Source of the DNA: Ideonella sp.
GTDB lineage: Bacteria > Pseudomonadota > Gammaproteobacteria > Burkholderiales > Burkholderiaceae_C
NCBI GenBank assembly: GCA_016721465.1
Contig: JADKIA010000028.1
Location: 1-64,000, forward strand
DNA: 64,000 bases
Reading direction: 5' to 3'
How positions within the stretch are numbered: the stretch's first letter is position 1; each line of letters opens with the position of its first letter. Of this stretch, positions 51,985 to 60,186 are shown piece by piece. Under the pieces are notes generated by a model, which worked only from the letters and a program-made list of their open reading frames with translations, was not told the DNA's origin and did not search any database. Made by a program: the position numbers and the translations under genes.

Positions 51985-52329
51985 TCAACCCTGCGCTGCG
52001 TTGAACAGGCGGGTGGACCGAGCGCCCGAGCGGCAGAACACCAGCATGGGCATCGGCAGCTCGCGCATCAGCTGCGCGAAGGCGGCGATCTGTTCGGGGG
52101 ACTGATAGCCGCCGTCCACCGGCAGAAACCGATACTCAAGACCGGCCGCACGGGCCGCCGTTTCGATGGCGGCGTTGGTGGGTTGGTCCGGTCCGTGCTC
52201 GAAGTCGGGGCGGTTGTTGACCACGCTGCGAAAGCCCAACGAGGCCACCTCGGCCATGGACTCGGGCGTCATCTGCGGCGCCACGCACACCTGGGGCGAG
52301 ACGGCGCGCAGGGGCAAGGACGTGTTCAT
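51985..52329 (-). CDS. TIGR01244-type cysteine phosphatase/sulfurtransferase-like protein
   Basis: The 114-residue protein starts at the ATG at 52327-52329, with GAGG eight bases upstream. A GTG two codons earlier is possible. It has the DSP-like fold of the TIGR01244 family. SPQVCVAPQMTPESMAEVAS and GFRSVVNNRPDFE form the N-terminal half, and MLVFCRSGARSTRLF contains the Cys-x5-Arg phosphate-binding loop. In related bacteria this domain is fused to a persulfide dioxygenase-like hydrolase (Blh) or stands alone, as here. It may act on sulfur or phosphate groups. The substrate is not established. Confidence 0.85.
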   Translation of the reverse strand: MNTSLPLRAVSPQVCVAPQMTPESMAEVASLGFRSVVNNRPDFEHGPDQPTNAAIETAARAAGLEYRFLPVDGGYQSPEQIAAFAQLMRELPMPMLVFCRSGARSTRLFNAAQG

Positions 52330-52339
52330 GCGCACAACC

Positions 52340-52786
52340 TCACTTTGCCAGTGCCGCCTTGACGGCGGCGGACACCTGGCCCATGTCGGCCTTGCCGGCC
52401 AACTTGGCCTTCACGGCACCCATCACCTTGCCCATGTCGCCTGGGCCGGAGGCCCCCAGCGCGGCGACGATGCCGGCGACCTCGGCGGCCACTTCGTCAG
52501 CCGACAGCCGCGCGGGCAGGTAGGCCTGCAGCACGCCCAGTTCGGCGGTCTCCTTGTCGACCAGGTCGGTGCGCCCGGCGCTCTGGAACGCGGCGATGGA
52601 GTCCTTGCGCTGCTTGATCAGCTTGTCGACGATGCCCACGACAGCGACATCGTCCAGGACGATGCGTTCGTCCACCTCGCGCTGCTTGCACGCGGCCAGC
52701 AGCATGCGGATGGTGGACAGCCTCGCCGCGTCTTTCGCCCGCATGGCGGTCTTCATGTCTTCGGTGATCTGGTCTTTGAGGCTCAT
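52340..52786 (-). CDS. GatB/YqeY domain protein
   Basis: This 148-residue protein, starting MSLKDQITEDMKTAMRAKDA, is a standalone GatB/YqeY domain. Family motifs are RLSTIRMLLAACKQREVDE, LIKQRKDSIAAFQSAGRTDL and ELGVLQAYLPARLSADEVAA, with GDMGKVMGAVKAKLAGKADM at the end. It resembles the tRNA-binding C-terminus of the GatB amidotransferase subunit, but an enzymatic function is not established. It lies downstream of rpsU, the usual neighbourhood in proteobacteria, and 10 bases upstream of the phosphatase-like gene. Confidence 0.93.
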   Translation of the reverse strand: MSLKDQITEDMKTAMRAKDAARLSTIRMLLAACKQREVDERIVLDDVAVVGIVDKLIKQRKDSIAAFQSAGRTDLVDKETAELGVLQAYLPARLSADEVAAEVAGIVAALGASGPGDMGKVMGAVKAKLAGKADMGQVSAAVKAALAK

Positions 52787-52810
52787 GGCATGTTCCGTGG
52801 GGTCATGCAA

Positions 52811-52841
52811 AACGCCCGCTGCGGCGTCCCGCGCGGGCGTT
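52811..52841 (-). terminator. Terminator between rpsU and yqeY
   Basis: On the minus strand, AACGCCCGC (52841-52833) pairs with GCGGGCGTT (52819-52811), and TT continues the run to give GTTTTGC. This is a short intrinsic terminator or attenuator after rpsU. Partial read-through could supply yqeY. Confidence 0.65.
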
Positions 52842-52915
52842 GTGTCTGACAGCAAGCCGAATGGCCGTTGGTCGGCCCTTGTCGGCCGGCCACTTGGCGC
52901 CGGCCAGACTGAAGC

Positions 52916-53128
52916 TCAGAACAGCTTCTTCGGCAGTTGCATGCTGCGCACGCGCTTGTAGTGGCGCTTGACGGCCGCAGCCTTCTTGCGCTTGCGTTCA
53001 GCGGTGGGCTTTTCGTAGAACTCGCGTGCGCGAAGGTCGGTCAGCAGCCCCAGCTTTTCGATCGTGCGCTTGAAGCGGCGCAGGGCAACATCGAACGGCT
53101 CATTCTCTTTGACGCGAATCGTAGTCAT
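52916..53128 (-). CDS. rpsU: 30S ribosomal protein S21
   Basis: The 70-residue basic protein reads MTTIRVKENEPFDVALRRFK at its start and KKAAAVKRHYKRVRSMQLPK near its end, an exact bS21 pattern. It takes part in translation initiation on the 30S subunit. A promoter about 190 bases upstream and the terminator downstream frame it. The leader contains no other gene. Confidence 0.97.
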   Translation of the reverse strand: MTTIRVKENEPFDVALRRFKRTIEKLGLLTDLRAREFYEKPTAERKRKKAAAVKRHYKRVRSMQLPKKLF

Positions 53129-53315
53129 TGACAGGTTAGGTCCTAAATTTGCGCTCGGTGTTCCTGGCGGACTCGGGGGCCCCAGACATCGGCCGTATTG
53201 ACGACCGATCTGGCGACCCATTGGCGGTGGGGCCGGGCGCGATCCGGTGATCGTGCTGGGGTTCCCGCTGCCATGCGCCGAGGAATCGACACGCGGTTTG
53301 CTAGCAAAGAGGATG

Positions 53316-53345
53316 ATTCTAGCGTGAAGTTCGGGCACTTGACAA
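53316..53345 (-). promoter_or_regulatory. Sigma-70-type promoter upstream of rpsU
   Basis: On the minus strand TTGTCA (53345-53340) and TAGAAT (53321-53316) are separated by 18 bases. Transcription would start near 53308 and give an untranslated leader of about 180 bases before rpsU. Confidence 0.55.
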
Positions 53346-53401
53346 TCTGCGTTGACGCGGCGGAAAAGCGGGCGCCTGGCCCGATGGAAGCCTTCGGTGA
53401 G

Positions 53402-54604
53402 TCAGGTGCTGGCCAGGGCCTGCGCACAGGCCATGGCGCTGGACCAGGCCCACTGGAAGTTGTAGCCGCCCAGCCAACCCGTGACGTCCACCACCTCGCC
53501 CACGAAGTACAGCCCCGTTTGACGGCGGCTCTGCAGGCTGCGTGAATCCAGCTCGCGGGTGTCCACGCCACCGGCGGTGACCTCGGCCTTGTGGAAGCCC
53601 TCGGTGCCGTTGGGCACGATGGACCAGCGTGCCAGCGATTGGGCCAGGCGCGACAGGTCGGCATCCCGCCATTCGGGCAAGGGCCGGTCGGCGGGCATGC
53701 CGTGCAGCACGAGCCAGGCATCGGCCAGGCGTTGCGGCAGCCACTGGCCCAAGGCGTTGCCCATCTGGCGCTTGCTCGTGGACTTGGCCGCGCGCAGCAG
53801 TGCGTCCAGGTCCCGGCCCGTGGCCAGGTCCAGCTGCAGGGGCTGACCTGGGCGCCAGTAGCTGGACGCCTGCAGCACCGCTGGCCCACTCAGGCCCCGG
53901 TGCGTGAACAGCAAGTCCTCGACAAAATGGCCGCGTTGCTTCCCCCCGCCGGTCTCGATGGCGACCTCCAGCGAGGTGCCCGCCAAGGGCGCAAACGGCG
54001 CCCAGACATCGGCTGAAAAGGTCTGTGGCACCAGCGCTGGCCGAGGTTCGATGATGCGGTGCCCGAACTGGCGGGCGAGGCGGTGGCCGAAATCCGTGGC
54101 GCCGATCTTGGGAATCGACAGCCCGCCAGTGGCCACCACCACCTGGCTCGATCGCACCGGCCCACGCGCCGAGGCCAGCAGGAATCCCTGGGCGTCCGCG
54201 CGAACCTCGGCCACGCTGCACGGCTGCCAATGCACGACGCCGCCGGTGCGGCATTCGTCCAGCAGCATGGCAACGATCTGTTCGGCAGAGCCATCGCAGA
54301 ACAGCTGACCACGGTGCTTCTCATGGAATGCGATGCCGTGACGGCGCACCAGTGCCACGAAGTCGGCCGCGCTGTAGCGGGCGAGAGCCGACCGGCAGAA
54401 GTCCCGGTTGGCCGACAGGAAATGGCCCGGCCCACAGTCCACATTGGTGAAGTTGCAGCGGCCTCCGCCCGAGATGCGGATCTTCTCGGCCACCTTGACG
54501 GCATGGTCGAGCAACAGCACCTTCAAGCCGCGCTGCCCGGCTTGCGCGGCGCAGAACAGTCCAGCGGCGCCAGCGCCAATGACCGTGACGTCGAACTGGG
54601 TCAT
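53402..54604 (-). CDS. HI0933/BaiN-like FAD-dependent oxidoreductase
   Basis: The 400-residue flavoprotein has VTVIGAGAAGLFCAAQAGQR as the dinucleotide-binding motif and KIRISGGGRCNFTNVD, the GGGRCN hallmark of the HI0933/YhiN family. VVVATGGLSIPKIGATDFGH, FTHRGLSGPAVLQASSYW and AEVTAGGVDTRELDSRSL follow, and GLYFVGEVVDVTGWLGGYNF is the C-terminal flavin contact. The physiological substrate is not known for most members. It lies upstream of rpsU on the same strand with its own 273-base gap. It is divergent from the GGDEF-like gene. Confidence 0.9.
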   Translation of the reverse strand: MTQFDVTVIGAGAAGLFCAAQAGQRGLKVLLLDHAVKVAEKIRISGGGRCNFTNVDCGPGHFLSANRDFCRSALARYSAADFVALVRRHGIAFHEKHRGQLFCDGSAEQIVAMLLDECRTGGVVHWQPCSVAEVRADAQGFLLASARGPVRSSQVVVATGGLSIPKIGATDFGHRLARQFGHRIIEPRPALVPQTFSADVWAPFAPLAGTSLEVAIETGGGKQRGHFVEDLLFTHRGLSGPAVLQASSYWRPGQPLQLDLATGRDLDALLRAAKSTSKRQMGNALGQWLPQRLADAWLVLHGMPADRPLPEWRDADLSRLAQSLARWSIVPNGTEGFHKAEVTAGGVDTRELDSRSLQSRRQTGLYFVGEVVDVTGWLGGYNFQWAWSSAMACAQALAST

Positions 54605-54857
54605 TTGGTGTTCGACCAGCAGGCAGCCTCGGGCCTTCGGCCAATTTCATTCGGGCGGGCGGGCATGCGCGGGCGTCTTTCGAATCGGAGGGGGCAGGGC
54701 CGTGCAGTGTCGCAAAGATGTCGTGTGCCCTGATCGGCGCGGCTATGATCCTTCAAGCGATGGGTCTTGGCGCGATATCGCGGCGTCCATCGAGCCGCGA
54801 GGCGGCACCTTGTGATGTCGGTGGTCCGTCTCCGGCACTTCGCAATGAAGGATGACC

Positions 54858-55865
54858 ATGCCCACACCGATGGACACGACCGACACGCCTGGACAGCCCA
54901 AGCCCTGGCAGGCGTTGGCGTTGGCCAATGGCTTGCACGCATGGACGCAACAGCAGGGGCTGTTGCTGGGGCTGAAGGACGCTCGGAATGGCCGGTATGT
55001 AATGGTCAACGAGGCACTGGCCGGATTGGCCGGGCGCAGCGCGACGGCCGCCCAGGGGTGCACCGACGCCGAGCTGTTCGATGCAACGCTGGCACAGGCG
55101 CTGCGCACGGCCGACCAGACCGCGCTGGCGCAGCAGGCGGCGATGACGGCCGAGCATCGGTTCGACCTGCAGGGCGAGCGACGCGAATTCAGCGTGCTGC
55201 GCGTGCCCACCGAGTTGGGGGGCGAGACTTTGCTGTGCTGCATCTGGCAGGACATGGCGGTGCAGCGTCAGCGGGACGGGCAGATGAAGGCGGCGCTCGA
55301 CCAGATCGAGCGCGAGCAGAAGGCCAATCAGGCGCTGCGCCGCGAGATGTCCGACCAGGGCCTGCGCGACGCCGCCACGGGCCTGGCCACGCCGGCGCAT
55401 TTCGAAGACCAGCTCAAACGCGAAGTGGATCTGTCCAATCGCGAGCACCGCGAGTTTGCACTCGTGTACCTGGCACTGGACGAATTGGCCCCTCGCGTTC
55501 AGGCGATGGGCCGGCAGGCGCTGGAGCGGATTCACGAGGCCATGGGTCGGCTGCTGCGAGGCAACACGCGTGCGATGGACGCATCCTGCCGCATCGACGA
55601 CCGTCACTTTGCGGTGCTGCTGTCCGGTGTGGGCCTGGCCACGGCGCATTCGCGCATGGAGGGCCTGCGGCGCCAGGTGGCGACGCAGATCCTGGTGCTG
55701 AACGGCCAGGAGATCGGGTTCACCGTCGGCATGGGCGTGGCCAGCTTTCCGCACACCGCGCACAGCCAGGAGGAGGTGGTGCAGGCCTGTCAGTCGGCCT
55801 TGGACCAGGCCAAACGGCGCGGCGGCAACTGTGTGGCACTGGCCAGCATCCGTTTCGGCCAGTGA
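54858..55865 (+). CDS. PAS-GGDEF protein with degenerate active site
   Basis: The 335-residue protein starts at MPTPMDTTDTPGQ, since GAAGG is placed correctly for the ATG at 54858. An ATG two codons earlier is too close to it. A PAS-like sensor (about 15-140) shows GLKDARNGRYVMVNEALAGL. A short coiled coil follows, then a GGDEF fold with DAATGLATPAHFEDQLKREV, DASCRIDDRHFAVLLSGV and VGMGVASFPHTAHSQEEVVQ. The signature GGDEF is replaced by RIDDRHF, so diguanylate cyclase activity is very unlikely. A GTP- or ligand-sensing role remains possible. Confidence 0.85.
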   Translation: MPTPMDTTDTPGQPKPWQALALANGLHAWTQQQGLLLGLKDARNGRYVMVNEALAGLAGRSATAAQGCTDAELFDATLAQALRTADQTALAQQAAMTAEHRFDLQGERREFSVLRVPTELGGETLLCCIWQDMAVQRQRDGQMKAALDQIEREQKANQALRREMSDQGLRDAATGLATPAHFEDQLKREVDLSNREHREFALVYLALDELAPRVQAMGRQALERIHEAMGRLLRGNTRAMDASCRIDDRHFAVLLSGVGLATAHSRMEGLRRQVATQILVLNGQEIGFTVGMGVASFPHTAHSQEEVVQACQSALDQAKRRGGNCVALASIRFGQ

Positions 55866-55869
55866 GCAG

Positions 55870-56685
55870 TCAGCTGATGGCGCGCCAGGTCATGTAGCCC
55901 GCCAGGCTGAACAGCAGCAGGGCAAATACGCGCTTCAGCTGTCGTGTGTCCATGCCGTGAGCCACCTTTGCACCGATCGGTGCGGTGACGACGCTGGCCA
56001 GCGAAATCACGGCCATTGCCGGCAGCACCACGAAGCCCAGCGAGCCGGGTACCCCTGTGTGCAGGTTCCAGCCACCGATGACATAGCCCAAGGTGTTGGC
56101 CGCCGCGATCGGAAACCCCAGCGCGGCGCTGGTGCCGGTGGCCAGGTGGATGGGCACGTTGCACCAGGTCATGAAGGGCACCGAGATGAAGGCGCCGCCC
56201 GCGCCCACCAGGCCCGATACGAAGCCCACCACGCCACCCGCGGCCGCCGAGCCCAGGGTGCCCGGCATCTGGCGCGCGGCCTCGGGCTTGCCGCCGCGAA
56301 GCATCTGTACCGCCGAGAAACCCACGAACCCGGCGAAGGCCACCGCCAGCGCCCGTCCTTTGATGAGCGCGAACACGCCGACGCCGGCAACGAGCGCACC
56401 GACCACGATGCCGGGCGCCATGTGACGAACGATGTCCCAGCGCACCGCGCCGCGTTTCTGATGCGCCCGCACACTGGAGACGGAGGTGAACATGATGGTG
56501 GTCATGGCCGTGGCAATGGCCATCTTCACCGCCAAGCCGGTTTCCACACCTTGGTGTGTGAGCATCATCGTGAGGAACGGCACCATCAGCATGCCGCCAC
56601 CGACCCCCAGCAGTCCCGCGAGAAAGCCGGTGCAGGTGCCGAGCAGCAGCAGTTCGGCGACGAGCACCGGATCGAGGAACGCCAT
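55870..56685 (-). CDS. TauE/SafE family transporter (TSUP)
   Basis: This 271-residue protein starts at MAFLDPVLVAELLLLGT, overlapping the upstream EVE-gene stop by one base. It has about eight hydrophobic segments in two halves. The motifs LAGLLGVGGGMLMVPFLTMM and GLVGAGGAFISVPFMTWCNV are the internal TSUP repeat with the G-G-G motif. Members export sulfite, sulfoacetate or other organosulfur anions. The substrate here is not known. No functional tie to the distant sulfatase cluster is visible. Confidence 0.9.
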   Translation of the reverse strand: MAFLDPVLVAELLLLGTCTGFLAGLLGVGGGMLMVPFLTMMLTHQGVETGLAVKMAIATAMTTIMFTSVSSVRAHQKRGAVRWDIVRHMAPGIVVGALVAGVGVFALIKGRALAVAFAGFVGFSAVQMLRGGKPEAARQMPGTLGSAAAGGVVGFVSGLVGAGGAFISVPFMTWCNVPIHLATGTSAALGFPIAAANTLGYVIGGWNLHTGVPGSLGFVVLPAMAVISLASVVTAPIGAKVAHGMDTRQLKRVFALLLFSLAGYMTWRAIS

Positions 56686-57149
56686 CAGCGATCCAGCAAG
56701 GCCAACACGGCACGCCACTCGTCTGGGGCGACGGGGGTGATCGACAGTCGATTGCCCGCCTGCAGCACGCGCATCGAGGCCAGTTCGGGCCGGCAGCGCA
56801 TCTCGCGCAGCGACAGCAGGCGGCTCTTGCGCAGGAGCCTCACGTCCACGTGCATCCAGCGTGGCTTGTCGCGGACGGCCTTGGCGTCAAACCATGGGCT
56901 GGTCGAATCGAACTGCGTGGCGTCGGGGTAGGCGGCGCTGGCCACTTCGGCGAGGCCGACGATGCCAGGCTCGGCGCACGAGGAGTGGCAGAACAGCACG
57001 CCATCGCCCACCACCATGGTGTCGCGCATGAAGTTACGCGCCTGGTAGTTGCGCACGCCCACCCAAGGCACACATTGGCCCGGCGCGCGAGCCAGATCGT
57101 CGACCGAGCACTCATCGGGCTCGCTCTTCATCAACCAGAAGCCGGGCAT
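56685..57149 (-). CDS. EVE domain protein
   Basis: The 154-residue protein begins at MPGFWLMKSEPDECSVDDLA. A longer start twelve codons upstream is a proline-rich frame with no support. GVRNYQARNFMRDTMVVGDG, VLFCHSSCAEPGIVGLAEVA and FDSTSPWFDAKAVRDKPRWM are typical of EVE (PUA-like) domains, which bind modified bases in RNA or DNA. It lies downstream of the zapA region, as in many Burkholderiales, and is coupled to the TSUP transporter. Confidence 0.9.
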   Translation of the reverse strand: MPGFWLMKSEPDECSVDDLARAPGQCVPWVGVRNYQARNFMRDTMVVGDGVLFCHSSCAEPGIVGLAEVASAAYPDATQFDSTSPWFDAKAVRDKPRWMHVDVRLLRKSRLLSLREMRCRPELASMRVLQAGNRLSITPVAPDEWRAVLALLDR

Positions 57150-57204
57150 GGGGGGAGGGCGAGGAGGGGGTGTTCGCCGCGCCACAGGTGGGCCGCGTTC
57201 CTAA

Positions 57205-57375
57205 AACCTTATGGTGCAAGATCTTAGGTGGGCGAGGTCAGCGAGGCTTTGGGTTCATCTGACGCGAGACGATCACGCCAGCCTGGCGATGTTCCAAGCC
57301 CTGGCTCAATGAGCATCGGTTTCGGAAATCAAACCCACTTGCAACACGACGAACGAAGCCATTCTAAGCACGGAG
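57205..57375 (-). ncRNA. Candidate 6S RNA gene
   Basis: The 250-base gap between zapA and the EVE gene holds no open frame. On the minus strand a TAGAAT box (57366-57361) is followed by a segment able to fold as a long interrupted rod. GGCTT pairs with AAGCC, TGGGTT with AACCCA, and an inner CGCCA-GGC-TGGCG hairpin closes the fold. In betaproteobacteria the 6S RNA gene ssrS commonly follows zapA in this orientation. Exact ends and the 6S identity are unproven, and no close sequence match could be tested. Confidence 0.42.
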
Positions 57376-57400
57376 CGACCTGCCTGTGTCGACGAATTGC

Positions 57401-57712
57401 TCACAACAAGTGGCCGTCATCGCCCAATGCGGTGTCCATGCGGCGGATCAAGTGTTCGACATCCAGACCGGCCGCATCGTGCGCTGACACCGGTGCGGCC
57501 AAGGCGCTTGCATTCTGCTCGGCACGCTGGTAAGCAAGATTGAGTGCGGCCAGCACGGCCATGCGCTCGCGTGCCTTCACTTTGCCAGCATTGCGGATCG
57601 CGCTCATCTCGCGGTCGACGATGGCCACGGCCTCGCGCACCAGGTCCTCGCCGCCGGGCGGGCAGGCCAATGAATAGCTCTGGCCAAGGATGGTGGCTTC
57701 GATCTGCTTCAT
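57401..57712 (-). CDS. zapA: Cell division protein ZapA
   Basis: The 103-residue protein starts MKQIEATILGQSYSLACPPG and contains DLVREAVAIVDREMSAIRNA and KVKARERMAVLAALNLAYQR, as in ZapA. The N-terminal globular domain and C-terminal coiled coil stabilise FtsZ protofilaments. It overlaps the upstream coiled-coil gene by four bases. Confidence 0.94.
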   Translation of the reverse strand: MKQIEATILGQSYSLACPPGGEDLVREAVAIVDREMSAIRNAGKVKARERMAVLAALNLAYQRAEQNASALAAPVSAHDAAGLDVEHLIRRMDTALGDDGHLL

Positions 57713-57921
57713 GAACGCTCGGGGTTGGTGGGCTCGGCCGGCAGGCGCTCGAGCAAGGCGTCGATGCGGGCGCGCGCGGCGCCCAGCCGTGAGCGCAAGC
57801 TGTCGCGCTCGGTGGTGACGCTGGCCAACTGCTGCTCCAGCAAGTCGTTGGTGCGTCGCAGTTCCTCATGGCGAAGTGCGAGCCGTTCGATGCGCTCGGC
57901 AAGGTCATCGAGTCTGGACAT
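57709..57921 (-). CDS. ZapB-like coiled-coil protein (TIGR02449 type)
   Basis: The 70-residue protein starts at MSRLDDLAERIERLALRHEE and is almost entirely a heptad coiled coil (LRRTNDLLEQQLASVTTERD). Small proteins of this type are encoded directly upstream of zapA in beta- and gammaproteobacteria. They are thought to take part in Z-ring assembly, but direct evidence for this family is limited. The stop overlaps the zapA start (ATGA), so the two are translationally coupled. Confidence 0.85.
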   Translation of the reverse strand: MSRLDDLAERIERLALRHEELRRTNDLLEQQLASVTTERDSLRSRLGAARARIDALLERLPAEPTNPERS

Positions 57922-58007
57922 GGACGGCGGCCGTGGGCTGAAGGAAGGACAAGATTGTAGGCCGCGCACCTGTTGGTTTGGCGTCAAGCTGCACTGGTAC
58001 GATGCCG

Positions 58008-58228
58008 CCGTTGGTGCTCTGATCCTTCTTCAAGGGGGATCGGGTTAAACGGGAAGCTGAGGAGGTGCGTCACCCAACGGGTGCCACCCAACCAGCGCTG
58101 CCCCCGCAACGGTAAGCGGACGGCCGGGTGCACTTGCTCGGTCGGCCCTTGTGACGACAAGCCACTGGTCGCGAAAGCGCCTGGGAAGGCCGCAAGGGTT
58201 CAGTCCGTCAGCCCGGATACCGGCCAAC
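58008..58228 (+). promoter_or_regulatory. Cobalamin (AdoCbl) riboswitch
   Basis: The conserved elements appear in order. GGTTAAACGGGAAGC lies at about 58043-58057, and GCTGCCCCCGCAACGGTAAG at about 58097-58116 is the core with the CGCAACGGTAA pattern. The B12-box-like GTCAGCCCGGATACCGGCC lies at about 58207-58225. It precedes btuB by about 95 bases and would shut off btuB-btuC-btuD when cobalamin is plentiful. The exact ends are approximate. Confidence 0.92.
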
Positions 58229-58321
58229 AACGGGGGTCGGCCGCCTGTGGGCGAGTCGACCGCAATGCCAAGGCCCGCGCGGGGAAGCGTGGGCAGGCGG
58301 TTCATTGGTCTCTCGCATCCC

Positions 58322-60178
58322 ATGGTTTCATCCCGATCGACGCCTCGCGTCCATGTTCTGGCGGGCGCCTGCGCGTCGCTCCTGTCCCTGTCTCTCACGC
58401 CGCTGGCCCATGCCGACGGCGGCAACACCGTGGTGGTGACGGCCGCACGTGCGCCGCAGGCCCTCACCGATGCACTGCCCCACACCACGGTGATCACGCG
58501 CGACGAGATCGACCGGCTGCAGGCGGTCGATTTGGCGGCCCTGTTGGCCACCGAGGCCGGCGTGCAACTGGCCTCCAACGGCGGGCGCGGCACGGCCACC
58601 ACGCTGTTCATGCGTGGCGCACCGACGCGCCAGGTGCTGGTGCTGGTCGACGGCGTGCCGCTGTCGCGCCAGGACGCCACGGGCCAGGTCGGCATGGAGC
58701 ACCTGATGCTCGACCAGGTCGAGCGCATCGAGATCGTGCGCGGCAATGTCTCGGCGCTGTATGGCAGCGGCGCGGTGGGCGGCGTGATCCAGGTGTTCAC
58801 CCGCACGGCGGGACCACGGCAAGCCGGCCTGCAAGTCGAGGTCGGGTCCCGAGGATTCAAGCGCGGCTCGGCCCAGGCCTCGGTGACGCTCGGGGCCACA
58901 CGGCTGTCGATGGGGCTGTCGGCCGAAGGCGACATCGGCCTGTCGGCGCTGAACGCCAACGAGGTGAGGGCAGCCAACCCAGACCGCGACGGCTACCGCA
59001 ACCAAAGCGCCAAGCTCGACCTCGCTCACCGTTGGGCCGAAGGCCACACCTTGGGGCTGGGGCTGTTTCGAACCAGCGGCCGACTGGAGTACGACAGCGA
59101 GTTCGCGTCACCCACCGACACGCAGCGCAGCCGCACGGTGAAGGAAGTGCTGCAGCTGACCAGCGAAGACCGCATCGGCGCGGCCTGGATCAGCCGCGTC
59201 ACGCTGTCCAGCCAGCGCGACGACGCGCAGTATGTCGAGACCGGTGACTACGGCTATGCCGGCCGCTACCGCACGGTGGTGGACAGCCTGCAGTGGCAAA
59301 ACAACCTGGCGTGGTCGGCGCAAACTCAAGTCACGGCAGGGGCGCAAGCCCAGCGTGAGCGCATCGATGCGGACGACGGCTTTGGGGGCACGTACGCGCC
59401 TGGACGCCATTCAATGGCCGCTTACATTGGCGTGCAGCACCGCCTGGGCGATCACGAGCTGGCCATGAATCTGCGGCGCGACGACTTCAACGGTCGACCC
59501 GCCACCACCACCGGACGGCTGGGCTGGCGCTGGCAGCTTTCGCCCGCCTGGACGGCGCTGGCCAGCGCATCCAGTGCCTTTGGCATGCCGCCACTGGGTT
59601 ACCTGTACGCACCGTACTATGGCAACGACGCGCTTCTGCCGGAGCGATCGACCTCGACCGAACTGGGCTTGCAATGGGTGCAGCAGGGGCAACGATTGCG
59701 CGCCACGCTGTTTCGCACGCGGGTCCGTGACGAAATCGAGTACGACTTCAGCACCTACGCCTTCGCCAATCTGGCGCGCACACGCAACCAGGGCCTGGAA
59801 CTGTCCTACGCGGGCCAGGTCGCGGGCAGCGATTTGAAGGCCAGCCTCACCTCGCAGCAGCCCGAGGACGCAGTGACTGGCCAGCGCCGGTTGCGTCGCA
59901 GCGCAACGCTCGCTTCGGTGGCGGTCTCGCGCGACCTGGGGGGTGGTTGGCGGGCCGGGCTGGTTGCGCGCCATGCAGGCGAGCGGCCGGACAGCGGCGG
60001 CAAGTCCCTGGGCGCTTACACCGTGCTGGACCTCACTGCGCAATGGGACATCAACCCACAGTGGCAGTGGTTCGGGCGCATCGAGAACGCGCTGAATGAG
60101 CGCTACCAGACCGCGGCCGGCTACAACCAGCCCCCCCGTGGGGTGTTCACCGGCTTGCGTTGGAAACTGCCGGGCTGA
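58322..60178 (+). CDS. btuB: TonB-dependent vitamin B12 receptor BtuB
   Basis: The 618-residue outer-membrane receptor has a signal peptide ending LAHADGG near residue 31, followed by a TonB box NTVVVTAARAPQ. The plug has ARAPQALTDALPHTTVITRD, GRGTATTLFMRGAPTRQVLV, LVDGVPLSRQDATGQVGMEH, and ERIEIVRGNVSALYGSGAVG. The barrel ends GVFTGLRWKLPG. Frame positions upstream of the chosen ATG run through the riboswitch and were rejected. It takes up corrinoids and passes them to BtuF. Confidence 0.95.
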   Translation: MVSSRSTPRVHVLAGACASLLSLSLTPLAHADGGNTVVVTAARAPQALTDALPHTTVITRDEIDRLQAVDLAALLATEAGVQLASNGGRGTATTLFMRGAPTRQVLVLVDGVPLSRQDATGQVGMEHLMLDQVERIEIVRGNVSALYGSGAVGGVIQVFTRTAGPRQAGLQVEVGSRGFKRGSAQASVTLGATRLSMGLSAEGDIGLSALNANEVRAANPDRDGYRNQSAKLDLAHRWAEGHTLGLGLFRTSGRLEYDSEFASPTDTQRSRTVKEVLQLTSEDRIGAAWISRVTLSSQRDDAQYVETGDYGYAGRYRTVVDSLQWQNNLAWSAQTQVTAGAQAQRERIDADDGFGGTYAPGRHSMAAYIGVQHRLGDHELAMNLRRDDFNGRPATTTGRLGWRWQLSPAWTALASASSAFGMPPLGYLYAPYYGNDALLPERSTSTELGLQWVQQGQRLRATLFRTRVRDEIEYDFSTYAFANLARTRNQGLELSYAGQVAGSDLKASLTSQQPEDAVTGQRRLRRSATLASVAVSRDLGGGWRAGLVARHAGERPDSGGKSLGAYTVLDLTAQWDINPQWQWFGRIENALNERYQTAAGYNQPPRGVFTGLRWKLPG

Positions 60179-60186
60179 GCAGCGCC

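Noticed and set aside
58151..58321. N-terminal extension of BtuB through the riboswitch
   Set aside because: The segment overlaps conserved riboswitch bases, and the signal peptide begins at the ATG at 58322.
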